A stretch of DNA of 64,000 nt from Proteles cristata cristata (lineage: Eukaryota > Chordata > Mammalia > Carnivora > Hyaenidae), in NCBI GenBank assembly GCA_017311185.1, contig JAESUZ010005114.1:214501-278500 (forward strand), given 5' to 3'. Numbering within the stretch: position 1 is the stretch's first letter; each line of letters starts with the position of its first letter. This document shows positions 43,801 to 55,505 of this stretch, one piece after another. The notes under the pieces were generated by a model, which saw nothing but the letters and a program-made list of their open reading frames with translations, was not told the origin of the DNA and did not search any database. Position numbers and translations under genes: made by a program.

Positions 43801-46800
43801 GTGCATAATCATTTGAAGTCCGGCTAGAGTTTCTCATAAGCTGATTAACGAAAAACATTTCCTCCCACGCAGCCCTCTAGATGCTGCCTGAAGATGGGGC
43901 GACACTGACTCTGGACTCAAGCCTCTCTGGACCTTTTCTGGTCCCTCCAGGGGCGACTTGCTGTGGCTGTAGAGTCGGTCCCCCCTCCTCTGTGGGAGGC
44001 ATCCCATCTTGGCCGGTTGTCTGTAAACGCCTTTCTCCCTGGCTACACGGAAGGACGGAGGTCCCCTCTGCTGTTCTCTGTGCCCCACGGGAACTGATGT
44101 ATGCAGATACTGTGCACGCAGGCAATTACAGGCAAGAGCTGGCCTTCACCTCAGGGAGCTGCTAGAAGGTGTTTCTCAGCCAGCTTTAGAGCACCTGAGA
44201 GTCCGTCGAAAACAGGGCTCTTTGCTGTCTGGAATCCAGTTAGGAAGAGACACTCCTTGACCACCGGGCTCCAACGCGCCCCTTCCCTCACTACAGCATG
44301 AACTCGCTGACTCCGGAACAGGACGTAACATCTGTCAACAAGACTGCTGGTGCGGGTGCAGGGGGCGCACGGCCAGGCAGGGAGCTGTAGGGTGTCAGAA
44401 CCGTGCCCTCTGCCTACAGCGGATCAGACGGAAGGAACGCTCGGAGAAGATTAAGTGGGGAGAAGATGTGTCAGCACAGAACATGAATCAGGGGCCTTAC
44501 ATGGGAGCTGGCCTCCTTGCACAGGTGTGCGGGTGACAGAGGGTGACATGCATGGCGGCCAGACCATTCCCAAGGCCACCAGCCGGTCACCACTGCAGAC
44601 CAGCCTTGGACCCACCACTTGAGCTTTACAGTGTCTTCTGAGCCACGTGTGTTTTAGTGGGTGTGTGGATTCCACTACTCTTAGCACATTCCTCATGCTC
44701 CAAGTTCAAGAGCACTTGTGGGAGATGGTGTGAGAACAGAGCAAATGCCCTTACAGGCGTCCCTCTGCACTCTCCCCGCAGCGCAGAAGCTGGAAGACAC
44801 AACCCTAGTCCCACAGCGGCCAGGCCTCACGGCGGTGCACACGTGTGGTGGGCAGGTGGGCAGGTGGGCTGAGCAAGGGAGCAGACCCATGGGCTCCGGC
44901 AGCTGGAGAGGCCGTGATGTGGCTGGCCCTCCCCCAGCTCCCGCCCGTGGGGGCCCCACTGTGGTCAATGACGCAGGGTTGCTTCCAGACACCTAGGTCA
45001 CCGCAGCAGTGGAATGAACCTGACCTCTGCTTTCCAGGGTTACCAATAATCTTGTAGAACTCCGTGTCTACACGAAACCGTGTTTTAAGCTTGTGTTGTG
45101 TTCCTGCAATGGTCGCTGGCTAACGCGCAGCTCGCTGGACGCCATTTCATCGCGATCGCCATGGCACAGAGAGCAGAACTGATCGGAGAGGGTGGGAAGG
45201 AAGGGGAAAGGCCCCTTAGGAGGTTGTCCTGGAGCCCTGGTAAAGTACCATCTCAACCTATACTCATGGGTGTGACAGCAGAGCTGAGCAGGTGGACCGA
45301 TTCCGGGCAGTTGGGAACGACTGGGAGTAAGGGAGGGGCCGGTCCCCAGGAAGCTTCCTAACCATCCGGATAAACCAGGTGATTGCTTGCCGTCGAGATA
45401 ATGGCTGATTAATTCAGCTCTAGACGTGAACTTTGAATTCAAGGTTTTGTTGAGTCTTGAAGGTGGCAGTGTCATCGAGATAGTGCACTATGCCCACTTC
45501 TGTAGCTCAGAGGAGAGATCAAGATTTGGTAAACATCTGAGGATCATCATCGGTTAGGGGCTGGCGCAGCGAGAAGGATAAATGCAGACAGAGAAGCAGT
45601 GGCCAGTGGCTGCCGCGTCACCAATCCAAACCCACCGTTTTCGTGTTTGTTTTTGTTTTTCAAACTTACCGTTTTGTCTCTATCTCCCTTTGCGACTATA
45701 ACTGGCTGTCTGTACCATTGGCCACTATACTTTTTAAACTCTTTGTCTTCCTCTGGTCCCTCCTAAGCCTTCAATGAGCCACCCTCCTTACCCCGCCCCC
45801 CTCGACTTTAATTCAGTGTTTGGCTTGTTCTGCTCACCACAAAGGGCTGGTATTGCACAGGGTGCTGAGCCCAGCCCTGCAGCGGCCTCCAGACCAGCAC
45901 CAACTCACCTGTGTTCGTCCTCCGCTGAGTTACCGGCTCACCGCTGCAGGGACAGAGCACAGCCCGTGGGGGCGGTAAGACTTGGGGCTTGTCACAGACT
46001 GGGGCTCAACTCGGTGACAGGGGTGGGATGGAGGGAGTGCGTAGGGTGCGCGCCGACAGTGGCTCACCGGCCCTCCGTGGTTCTCCCACTCGCAGAAGGC
46101 CCCGAGCAGGACCCCAGTGGCCAAGCAGTTGCCAGCACTGGTCAGCAAAGGGGGCATCTGGGATGATGCTCGGAGCCCCGTCCTGCTGACACCGCCCAGC
46201 CCCTGCTCACAGCGAGCTATAGACGCTGCCTCCTGTGCATGAGATGCTCTGAAGCCACTCCCGGTGGCCTGTCCGGCCTCATTTGTAACTGCCCCTCCCT
46301 CCCTGGTGTTCCGAAGTCTGTGAGTCCCAGAGGCAAGGACTCACCCAGTTACTCCCAAGACCGTCTGGCACAGCGCTGGCCTCTGGAAGGGCGGCTGCAG
46401 ACACTGGCTGTCCCGGCTTACCGCGTGGTGCGCCCCTTCGGAGCCCACGGTGTGTGCGGCCGTGGGCTTGCTCCTGACCCGTGCCTGAAACACCTCCTCT
46501 CACTGCACGGCCCGGTCGGATGCACTCTTCCTACCGAACTTCGTCCACACATCAGGGAGAGTCAGCGGCTCTTCTGCACGTCCAGCCCCTGACCCACACC
46601 CCTGCATCGCTGGAAACCTGTCATTACGCCCGCGGACGTGGCCCTCCGCCCTGGGAATGTGAGTCCGGGGGTGGAGGTGGGGCAGGGGACGCCTCTTACA
46701 CTGTTAGGACGCTACCTAGCCGCGGACAGCGCACAACGGAAGAGAAACGTTCCTGACCAGGAACGCCGCCATCCAGACCTCCAGATTCTGGTTCTACTCG

Positions 46801-47140
46801 GTCGGATGAATCCCTTTCTCACCTCAGGAGTGTCTGGCTGCCGGGGCGCTTGGGGTCAGTTTTCACACTCTGGCTCCCTTCCCAGCGGCTGGCCTGCACG
46901 CACCCCACGTCCCGGGAGCCTCCCGCCCCTCCTGATTCCCCAGCCCCCAGGCTTTAGGCCTTTTCCCACGGCATTGACCCCGCGAATCTCTCTGGTGACT
47001 CAAGCCCCAGCCCAGCACCACCGTGCCCAGGAAGCCCTCCAGTCCTGAACACTCCCTCTCCTACCACAGCCTTGGGATGAACCCCAACTTCTCCGACTTC
47101 CTCTTAGTCCTTTATGTTTAGCAATGGAGGAATGGACTGT
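43801..47140. other. GC-rich unique stretch of about 3.3 kb without transposons
   Basis: No SINE, L1, MIR or LTR is recognised. CpGs are scattered throughout (GACATCGC-type and GGTGCGCGCCG words near 46048) without a tight island. Open frames up to about 136 codons exist in all registers. None has a domain I recognise, and paired splice sites could not be established by eye. If an unannotated exon exists in the window, this is a reasonable place to look. Confidence 0.4.
44357..44370 (+). promoter_or_regulatory. CTCF-like motif, plus orientation, weaker
   Basis: GTGCAGGGGGCGCAC around 44357-44370 keeps the AGGGGGCGC core (44360-44368), but the upstream CCA half is replaced by GGT/GTG. Confidence 0.35.
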
Positions 47141-48869
47141 GTGTGATGAGTCATTTTATGTTTTACAGTATTTAACCCTGATGTTTAAAACATATCAAAT
47201 ACCTAACAAGTACAATACTTCATATTAAAGAGATGTCAGTGCGTTACATCAAATGCCAGTTTTGCTCATACGTTCTGTGCTATGTTAAGGTGACAGGCTT
47301 CATCTGGTAGATCTCCAGTCTGCTGAAGACCCAGGCACCTTCTCGGTCATCAACAAATGGCACTGAGGGTCAGTGGACATGTGGGTTTAGTCTATTTTCT
47401 GATACGCTGTGTGTTTGTATCCTTAGAAAGATTAATAAAAGCCACACTGTTCGGGACTGGGAATAGAATTTTCTGGAAGATGAATAAAACCTCCAGGTGC
47501 ATTTGTCAAGTGCCCCAAGCCAGCAGATGGCAGTAGCTTCACGTGGCTTTGGAGCGAAAGCTGCGGAATGATCAGACTGGAGGTGAAGTTGCCTTTTTCC
47601 AGAAAGCTTCCATGCCATGCATGCCACAGATGACTTTTCCCGTGGAATTAGAATAAACTATAGATCAGCACCTGTCAAACCCCATACCTGTTGGTTATTT
47701 TCTCAGTTTCCATCATCCGGGAATGAAATTTAATGATTAAAACCCACTGATGTTCTAACTGCGATGCTGACCATTAGCGTCTGCGTGAAGTCATGTCGCC
47801 TACGGAACAGGCATGTGGACCGCGCGCCACACCGCACGCCAGGCTTGTTCCTGAGTCCACTGTTTGTGCCACTGGTGCGTCGTGTGCAATTTGGGGAAAT
47901 AATCATTGAGATCATATGCCCTGGGCGTTCCAAGAGACCTACATAGTCTTGCTGTAACCATTTTTCTCCTTCATGATGTCCTAATATTAAAATAGTCTTG
48001 GCGACGTGTAAGCTTTATTATAAAGGAGCAGTTAGCGCACATTGTAAAAATATGCATTGACGCTGCGCTCCTGAAGCGCTTGTCCCCGAGGGGGGACGAG
48101 ATAACACAACCAGAAGGGAGGTCCGGCTCTTAAGGCAGACACTGCATTTTCCCCGAACGGTGCCGAGTCCGTCCGGCCCATAATTCCTTCTCAATGGCCT
48201 GGAACAGCACTCCCCACCCCCAAAGTGTCCGCACTCATAAGCCTTAGCTCTAGTTTTATCCGTCCTCATCTGTGTGTCTCTCCTGGCACACGTTACTTCC
48301 CTAGCTTGGTTACCGGCCTAAATTGCGTCACATCGTTTTTTTAAACCTGTTCATATTTCCCCAGCAATCAGGAGAGTTTTCTATGGGGAGGGGCGACTAT
48401 AACTCTAGTTGCCTTACAACCAAACACAGAAAATCCTATTATTTTTAACCTGTCAATCTGACCAGAGAGATAAATAAACTAATTGTCTTAATTTTAGGTT
48501 TCTTGGTCTCTGGGGAACTTTAACAGCTTTCCATGGGTTTACTGAGCCCTTATCTGAATGCATATATATTTTTTAATATATCTTTGTCACATTGAAATTA
48601 AAACAAAATCCATAGCTGGTTAAACAGATAAGTAGTGAACTGGAAGATGAATCTGAACAATTTTTAGGACTAAACATAAAAGAAATAAAGGTGTGTGTGT
48701 CGGGGGGAGACAGTGTAAGATCGAGGTCCAAAGACACAGGGGACGGAGTGGGCATGTCCAGCACACATCTAGTCAGAGCTACCGACAGTGCTGTAGGGGG
48801 AAGATGGAAATGGGGGAGAGATTATATTAAAAAAGAGAATAATGCTGAGGGCATTCTACAATTAACAAA
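47141..48869. other. Unique sequence, no gene seen
   Basis: Mixed composition with a CpG-containing part near 47780-48180. No recognisable repeat or coding signal apart from a CTCF-like motif at 47520. Confidence 0.45.
47520..47533 (+). promoter_or_regulatory. CTCF-like motif, plus orientation
   Basis: CCAGCAGATGGCAG matches CCASYAGRKGGCRS at all 14 positions. Together with the minus-oriented site at 43226 it forms a divergent arrangement. Confidence 0.55.
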
Positions 48870-49260
48870 AATATTAATTTTTAGATTTATTCAAAATACT
48901 ACCTCACTGGATAAAGCAGAAAAAGATCCACAGCCAGAAGAATTAATGAAACTTCAGAAGACCCCAAACCCAAAAAGAAAAGTCTTAGCAGCAGCTTGAA
49001 AGAAAGGTTTTCCTTAAAGAAGAAATGTCTGGCCGCCGGCTTCTCAGTGGTAACAACGGAAGTCGGACCCCAGTGTAATAGCGTCAGTAAAATACTGAAC
49101 GGAGTAACTATCAGCCTACGATTCTAAACCCAAAGAAACAGAATGACGAATCAAACATGAAATAAGCATATTTTCTGGCGACAGACGTGGAGACCGTTTG
49201 CCACCCTAAACACCCTAGAAGTGAAAGTGTTGTCCTCCAGGAAGAAGATACATGAGGAGC
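48870..49260 (+). repeat. LINE-1 internal fragment
   Basis: AAAAAGAAAAGTCTTAGCAGC, AGCTTGAAAGAAAGGTTTTCC, CCGGCTTCTCAGTGGTAAC, AACTATCAGCCTACGATTC and GAAATAAGCATATTTTCTGG follow the L1 phrases GGAAAAGTCTTAACAGCAGCC, TGACTTCTCAACAGCAAC, AACTGCCAACCTAGAATTC and AAATAAAGACATTTTCAGAC. The fragment is truncated at both ends. Confidence 0.7.
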
Positions 49261-50235
49261 GTGAGCAAAGGTGAAAACCCTGCAGACAAATAAAAACCAG
49301 GCGCAAAGTTGTAGTGGCTTTGGATCCTTTACCTCCTTTCTTCACACCCGCTGTCTGAAAAAGGATTAACTGAAGTTTCTGAGTTTCTGAGGGAAGAGTG
49401 ACGTTGCCTGGCTCCTGTCCTCTGACAGTGCTTTTCCACTCACCGCGCACCTCACCTGCCTTCGGAGCTGCGGGGAGGCTGTGCAGGTGGCCGGGGGTGA
49501 CGGCGGGGCAGGGCCCCCCCTCCAGCGCCCCCACATTCAGCCCCACGCTGCCACGCGGTCCCCTGCGCTCGGCCACAGGATGGACCAGGTGACTTTGGCC
49601 ACGAGCTTCCTGGGCTGCTTCATGGCCGGTGTGGCTGCCTCGGCGGTTTGAGTCACTTCCGCGGGTCGGGCGTTGTGAGGTCTGGTGTTGCTCACTGCCG
49701 GAGGGACGGGGTCTCCGTCGTGTGGCCCCCTTCCTCCCCGTGGCCTCTGGAGTTTCCTTCGTCCGAAGGGTTCCTTCACAGAGCATCTGTGCACACGTCC
49801 CACAGTGTCGCTGTGTTTCCCTCAAAATGAGAGCACAGTGTTAACTCGGAAGGAAGCTCTCCCCGGGATGACGGCTGTTTTCACACGCACCAGATCCCGG
49901 TTTTCTGTTTCTTCACGGCCTTAGTTGTTGTGTTAAAAAGTCTTATTGCTGTAACTGTCCTTTTCCGACCGCGGGCATGTTCTCCCTGTGCTCTGCCTAA
50001 GTGTGAATCCATCTTTATTCCCTTCTTTTCGTTTTCATTATACTAGCTGCGTTGTTGATATCACATCTCCCATCAATTCCAGAAAATTCTTAAGGGCTAT
50101 CTCCCATATTCCAATTATTTTTTCCTTATGATGGTCTCACTAAATTGATTTTGTATCTTTTCTTTGTATTCACTTTTGCTCTTAAACTCTCTCTCATATT
50201 TTAGTCTTCAATCACGCTTTATAGTTATATACTTT
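49261..50235. other. Unique CpG-containing sequence grading to AT-rich
   Basis: 49390-49920 is GC-rich with many CpGs. A minus-strand frame of 224 codons crosses it (49151-49825), but its C-terminal third is antisense to the L1 fragment, so it is not a gene. 49980-50235 weakly resembles antisense L1 5' sequence (CAATTCCAGAAAATTCTTAAG, TCACTAAATTGATTTTG), perhaps continuing at 50640-50735. Confidence 0.4.
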
Positions 50236-50590
50236 ATTCTAGGTTGTGGTCACGGGCTCCAGCTGCTCTCACCAAATACCACAGATAGCTGGGCTCGGAC
50301 AACAGAGAGGTGTTTCCCATGGTTCTGGAGGTTGGGAGTCTAAGGTCAAGGCTCTGGGCCTGGTGAGGGCTCTCCACCTGGCACGCAGATGATCACCTTC
50401 TAGATGTTTCTCCCCATGCCTCTCCTGGGCTTGGGCACATGCCCTTCCTCCCCTTTGCTGAGGACACTAAGCCCGGTGGGAAGGCCCCACCTTAGGACCT
50501 CATCTGAACCTAGTCATCTCCCCAAGGCCCCACCTTCTAATGCCATCGCCCTGGCTGTTAGAGGGTTCCAGGTGGGGTGTGGGGACAGAG
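50236..50590 (-). repeat. MLT1-type MaLR LTR, antisense
   Basis: TCACCAAATACCACAGATAGC, GTTTCCCATGGTTCTGGAGG, TGGGAGTCTAAGGTCAAGGC, CTGGTGAGGGCTCTCCACC, AGGACCTCATCTGAACC, CCCCAAGGCCCCACCTTC and TAATGCCATCGCCCTGGC follow the reverse complement of an MLT1 LTR, including ATACCATAGACTGGGTGG, TTCTGGAGGCTGGGAAGTCC, CCCAAAGGCCCCACCTCC and AATACCATCACCTTGGGGG. It is a solo LTR with no internal sequence visible. Confidence 0.8.
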
Positions 50591-50741
50591 GCTGAGTCCA
50601 GGGAACAGCCGGTGTCCTTGTTCATCTCCTGAAATTCACTCACTGTCTCTCCAGCCACTTTCTGTCATGTGACCCAACCGTTGAGTGTTTTAGCTTAGTG
50701 ACTATACTTGCATTTATTTCTAGAAGGCTTTCTTTTGAGAT

Positions 50742-50768
50742 TGTGTGTGTGTGTGTGTGTGTGTGTGT
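50742..50768. repeat. (TG)13 microsatellite
   Basis: An uninterrupted GT/TG tract of about 27 bases. Confidence 0.94.
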
Positions 50769-51379
50769 TGCAGGTGAGACCATCTTTTTTGCACAAAGTG
50801 CTCTTTTCTCTTCCTGATGATGGGGAGATACTTTCTTTCTATTCCACACGTGAGCCAGGAGCTCACAGACAGGCGTGGAAGATCCGCGCTTCTGAGCTTG
50901 TTCTGATTTCGGCACTCGGGCAGGCTCCAGCCCCCAGCTTTGGCTCCACCAGGGGCTACGAACAGAAGCTCTGGGTCACCCCATCTGGACCTGCGCTCCC
51001 CGTGCACTCGCTCTCCATCAGGTGTGCTTGCAATGTACTGCTGCTACTCAGTTCTTCATGTGGCTTCTAGGGGTGTTCTCTCAGTTACCTGTACGAACAT
51101 GTGCTCTTACATGTGTCTTTTGAATATTATTTCAAACTATCAGAAACAGAAGGTGACATATTCCACTGGATTTTCAGTTTTGACTTTGTTCTATGGAAAG
51201 AAATAGTTTATAAGTTACAATGTGGACCATAGGCGCACACACAGTATGATGCCTTCTGACATTTTGTATTTGCTTCTCCTTCATTTGTGCTTGTGTGGTA
51301 ATTGTCAATCAACCTAATTTTATGACCCATCAATAATTTTTGACCCACCGATTGACAAACACTGCTCTCTCTTGCTGTT
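50769..51379. other. Unique sequence, no gene seen
   Basis: No recognisable repeat or coding signal. The plus-strand frame of 120 codons at 50708-51070 starts in the microsatellite flank and is not supported. Confidence 0.45.
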
Positions 51380-51396
51380 TCACTGGCCTTGTTCTT

Positions 51397-51617
51397 TTTT
51401 TAAAAAAAAATATTTTTAATGCTTTATTTATTTGTAATATAGAGAGAGATAGCATGAGCAGGGAAGGGTCAGAGAGAGAGGGAGACACAGAATCTGAAGC
51501 AGCTCCAGGCTCTGAGCTGTCAGCACAGAGCCCGGCACGGGGCTCAAACCCAGGAACCTTGAGATCATGACCTGAGCCAAAGTCGGAGGCTTAAAGACTG
51601 AGCCACCCAGGTGCCTC
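51397..51617 (-). repeat. CAN SINE, antisense, 17-bp TSD with two mismatches
   Basis: Flanks TCACTGGCCTTGTTCTT (51380-51396) and TCACTGGTGTTGTTCTT (51618-51634). The ordinary form, with GAGCTGTCAGCACAGAGCCC. The head end has drifted to GAGCCACCCAGGTGCCTC. Confidence 0.96.
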
Positions 51618-51634
51618 TCACTGGTGTTGTTCTT

Positions 51635-52344
51635 AAGCAATGAGTTTGTTTACTATAGAACGGAGGCTCTCCCAGGAACAATGGAAAATGGCGTAAGGAA
51701 GGGAATCGGTGTAGAGGAGCAGACAGAGAACCCTTGCTCAGCACGTCTCACTGAAGTTGACCAAGACAGGAAACAAAAGGGGGCTCAGTTCAATTCTGAT
51801 GTTTCTGGCCAGTGTGGCTTGAAGTTTAGAGGCCATGAGGCCAAGGCTCAACCTTAAACCCTTACTCAGCCTTGAATAAGAAATGTAAAAGAAAAGTACA
51901 AGTCTGCCTAGGTCTTCCCGTATCGTTGCGATAGGGCGTTGCTTAACAGACGGGCTGATGGAAGAGTCGGGGGTCCTGACTGACGCGAGGCACTGGTCTT
52001 CACTCGGCAGATGACCTGCTGAGCTCCTCTGGTATCATGTGACCTTCGATCGTATGACACATGTAGAAAATGGTCACATTTGCACTGGGCACTGGAATAA
52101 GTAGGAAAGGTTCCTCATGATGGAAAGAGATCAGCCACGGTATTGGGGAGCCCCAGGCACAACTCAACTACCAGAAGCTGAAAAGATAAATTCATATAAC
52201 CCAAGTACATTCAAGACTGTGGAATGTTGCTCAGGAAGTTATGTTAGATTCCAAGCATTACAAATGCCGGATTTCTGAAGGGAACCCTACCCAGTGTTTG
52301 GGGAATGCGTTTTTCTTGTCCTGAAGTTAATGACAACAGTTATA
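51635..52344. other. Unique sequence, no gene seen
   Basis: No repeat or coding signal recognised. Confidence 0.45.
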
Positions 52345-52550
52345 ATATATAATTGTTTATTTTATGTCAGGTTTGTTCTAAGTGCTTTATTAGCATTTAT
52401 TGTTTACAACCATCTTAGGCAGTGGTTACCACTACAGCTCTATCTTACAGGTGGAGGACGATGAAGAGTAAAGAATTTATGATAGTAAATGGTAGGGATG
52501 CGATTTAACTTCGGGTAGTCGAGACCCGAGAACAGAAACTGAATCCTAGG
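52345..52550 (+). repeat. MIR SINE
   Basis: TTCTAAGTGCTTTATTAGC, ATTGTTTACAACCATCTTAG, GGCAGTGGTTACCACTACAG and ATCTTACAGGTGGAGGACG, then GGTAGGGATGCGATTTAACTT, track MIR phrases CTAAGCGCTTTACATG, CTCACAACAACCCTATGAGG, ATTTTACAGATGAGGAAAC and AGAGCTGGGATTTGAACCC. Confidence 0.65.
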
Positions 52551-52964
52551 CTAGCTATCTCTGATGGAGCACACTTCTTACATCACAAAGTCTGTGCTGG
52601 AACCGTGCTCTTACATGTTACAGGGATTTCGAAATACTCTACTACAGCAAGTACCTTCAACAGAAGGCTTCAAGGATGCCCTTGGACATGAACAGACCTG
52701 CAGCGCCTCTTGGGGGCAGCACCCTTCACGGGGGGCTGGGAAGGGAACGAACAGAGTCTGGGACACTGGACTCGTGCCTGACATGGTGCCTCCCACAGCA
52801 GATAAGGGGATTTGCTTTTGCTCGCGACCTGGGGAGGGTCTGTGGTGGTTTGATGCTCCCTGACCCCTGCCAGGACAGAGGTTTCCATGAGTTTATAAAG
52901 AGCCAGGATCACAACAGAAGGCACGAACCTGACACGGAGCACAGCCTACACAGGGCTTCAGGGC

Positions 52965-53112
52965 AGAGGGGCTGCCGCATGGGCATTAGGATCATCCCGG
53001 GGCTTCAGCACAGGTCCCTGGGCTGGGCCCCGCAGGCTGACCTGGAGGTCGGGTGCAGGTCTGGTGCACGCACCTCATTCAGGAGCTCCCCAAATGTTTA
53101 AGTGGAACCCAG
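52965..53112 (+). repeat. MER5-like (hAT-Charlie) DNA transposon relic
   Basis: GGCATTAGGATCATCCCGGG, CTGGGCTGGGCCCCGCAGGC and CATTCAGGAGCTCCCC follow the MER5 order GCATCAGAATCACCTGGGG, GGGCCCCACCCC and AACAAGCTCCC. Terminal inverted repeats are not visible. Confidence 0.45.
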
Positions 53113-53262
53113 CTTTGGGAAGAGGTATCCTAAAGAGAGAACTTGGTGGTTAGCGTTCATAATAAATTATGTTACATTAGAAACTATTAGAAAAAAAAGA
53201 AATGGCTGTGAGGAAGAGAAAGTCACCTTATCGTGGCCGTGGAACAGCTCCTTTATAAAATG

Positions 53263-53276
53263 TCACCAGAGGGCAG
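53263..53276 (+). promoter_or_regulatory. CTCF-like motif, plus orientation
   Basis: TCACCAGAGGGCAG differs from CCASYAGRKGGCRS only at the first base. Confidence 0.45.
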
Positions 53277-54049
53277 ATAAAGGAGGCTGAAGTGAAGCAC
53301 AAACAAGGAGGCTGTGGGATAAATGGCCATGACACCTGTGGGTGTGGGTCCATTTCTGCCACATGAAAAGGTCGGATCAAGCCATGGTGTCAGGTCAGCT
53401 GTGAACTCAGAGGCATCCAAGGCCACAGAAATGGCTGCAAGGGGTGATCCCTGCAGATGAGGCCGGGCACCGTAAGGCATTCTTCCCTTGACCACTTTTG
53501 CATTACCCAAGTCACCTCTGTTTATGTTCATCAGGCCCTTCTGCCTCCCTGCACCACAGTGACTCAGAAGAAAACAGTGGCCAACAGGGGTAGCCGCCCA
53601 TTATCAGTTATTACACACAGTCATGGAGGAGAAATTATCGGTTGCCCCTATAAAGAACCACATTCCACAAATACACAGGCATTTTCAGAGAAAGATAGCT
53701 TGGCTTGTGGCCACCACCAGTGAGGAGAGATGGGCCCCAGCTTGTAGGGTCCAGGCAGGTCTGGGACGGCCCATGAACATGGCATCTACCGTTGGGTGGG
53801 CCACATCCTGAGTCGTCCATCCACATCTGAAAGGCAGAAGAGAACCAAAATGGCACATCTCCTTATTCTACTTCCCCCCTGACTTTGTCAGCTTGATGAT
53901 GCTGGGAAGGAAGTGACAGACATAATTGCAGAGGAGACTTTTAGTTTTTGTTTTATTTTTGTTTTGAATGGTTGTCTGGTTCTTTTTAGCATTTTATGCT
54001 GCTTAGTGTAATGGTGCCTGAGAGCTATTAAGACAGTCATTTGTGTCTC
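53277..54049. other. Unique sequence, no gene seen
   Basis: No repeat or coding signal recognised. Confidence 0.45.
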
Positions 54050-54175
54050 GATGTGAGGGAACATGGCATAATCATTTTACAGATGAGAAATCTATAATGG
54101 AAAAAAATGTGATTTGCCTAAGGTCACAAACTGAGCCAGAGCCGGAGTCTGATGGAGTTCATCTGCACTTGTCAG
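54050..54175 (+). repeat. MIR relic
   Basis: ATCATTTTACAGATGAGAAAT (54073-54093) followed by GTGATTTGCCTAAGGTCAC and AGCCAGAGCCGGAGTCTGATG, matching the MIR core TTTTACAGATGAGGAAAC, TAACTTGCCCAAGGTCAC and AGAGCTGGGATTTG. Confidence 0.7.
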
Positions 54176-55302
54176 AGGAGCGGCGTCCGCGTTATGGGAA
54201 ATGGAAGAATGCACATTAGCGTTCCTTGAATTGACTCAAGAATATATTCAAATTCTTATGCTTAGTCAAATCTGTAGCTTGGGGAAATGAATGGGCGATT
54301 TGCAGGATTCTGTGTGGGGCAAATAATGAGTCTGAATCTCGTTTTCCTCATGGTATTTTTCTTCACCGTGTCAACTTGGTTGCGCATTTTGGAGATAATC
54401 ATCTCATAATGTGTTTTTTTTTTTCACTTAGGGAAGAATTTAAAGTTTTGATGAGAAAAAAATCATAATTTCTAATGCTTTTGAAAGTTTGGAGTCTCCC
54501 TTCAAAATGTAGCAAAACTGCAGTGCTGATATTTTGAAAATAGCATATAAGCTGAAACTCTGTTTTCATGTATTTCCTGGGTTAGTGATCAGTGGAAGTG
54601 GAGAGATTAGTATCAGTGCAATCAAATCACCATAGGTTTGAAATGCAAGTGTCTTCTTTCTGACAGTCAAGTTCACTGTCCTGAATCCCTACATCCCACG
54701 CCAGTAATAGGTGTGACATAAGTTCCTGTCCACATGGCCTGTGGCCAAAATTAATTTACAGTTTCTATTGCCCCCTACCTTAACTCTAGCAGGCAGGGTG
54801 ATAGACGGCGTCAGAGCCAAGAAGGAAGCCACTGGTAGGAAGAAGGCATAAGTAAAATGTTGAGTTTACCATGTATGTATTGGGACGTTCTAAGTACAAT
54901 AGCCCACTTATATCTGAACAACATCAAACTTCACGTTACCTCATACATTTTAGGATTAATAAACTTAACATAACTTCTAATCATTCTTAGTAAAATAAAA
55001 CATGTGTATCGATCACACCCTTGTTATTTTCAATCATGGACCAAAGCTGATGGAATGAACAAAACAGCCTATTTACCTGAGATGCTTATGAGCAATAATT
55101 CAAGTGTCCCTAAGATTTTAAAGACTTTGAGAAATGCATTTGTCTACACAAAATAAATAGTTTATAAAGATAGGTTAGAAATTACTCTTTCCCAGCTTGT
55201 AATAGCCTATAATAATGTCCATTTAATCACGTCAAATAACACCCTCAATCTAAAACATAAGGAAGGTTCATAGAGTCATTCATTTGAAATGTCAATAGCT
55301 GT
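54176..55302. other. Unique AT-rich sequence, no gene seen
   Basis: About 1.1 kb without recognised repeats or open frames of note. Confidence 0.45.
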
Positions 55303-55505
55303 GGGGCACCTGGGTGGCTCAGGAGGTTGAGCGTCCAACTTCGGCTCAGGTCACCATCTCACAGTTCATGAGTTCAAGCCCTATGCTGGGCTATATGCTG
55401 ACAGTGCAGAGGCTGCTTGGGATTCTCTCTCTTTCTCTCTCTCTCTGACTCTCCCCTGCCCCAGCATGCTCTCTCTCTCTCTCAAAAATAAATAAGTATT
55501 TTTTA
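55303..55505 (+). repeat. CAN SINE
   Basis: Head GGGGCACCTGGGTGGCTCAG at 55303, a decayed B box (GAGTTCAAGCCCTATGCTGG), TGCTGACAGTGCAGAGGC, long CT-rich run and AAAAATAAATAAGTATTTTT tail. No convincing target duplication beyond AAATGTCA on both sides. Confidence 0.96.

Noticed and set aside
49151..49825. A 224-codon open frame on the minus strand
   Set aside because: Its C-terminal part is antisense to an L1 fragment and the remainder lies in CpG-rich DNA with open frames in several registers.
50236..50590. Possible retroviral provirus
   Set aside because: Only a single MaLR-type LTR is seen, with no internal genes, primer-binding site or second LTR.
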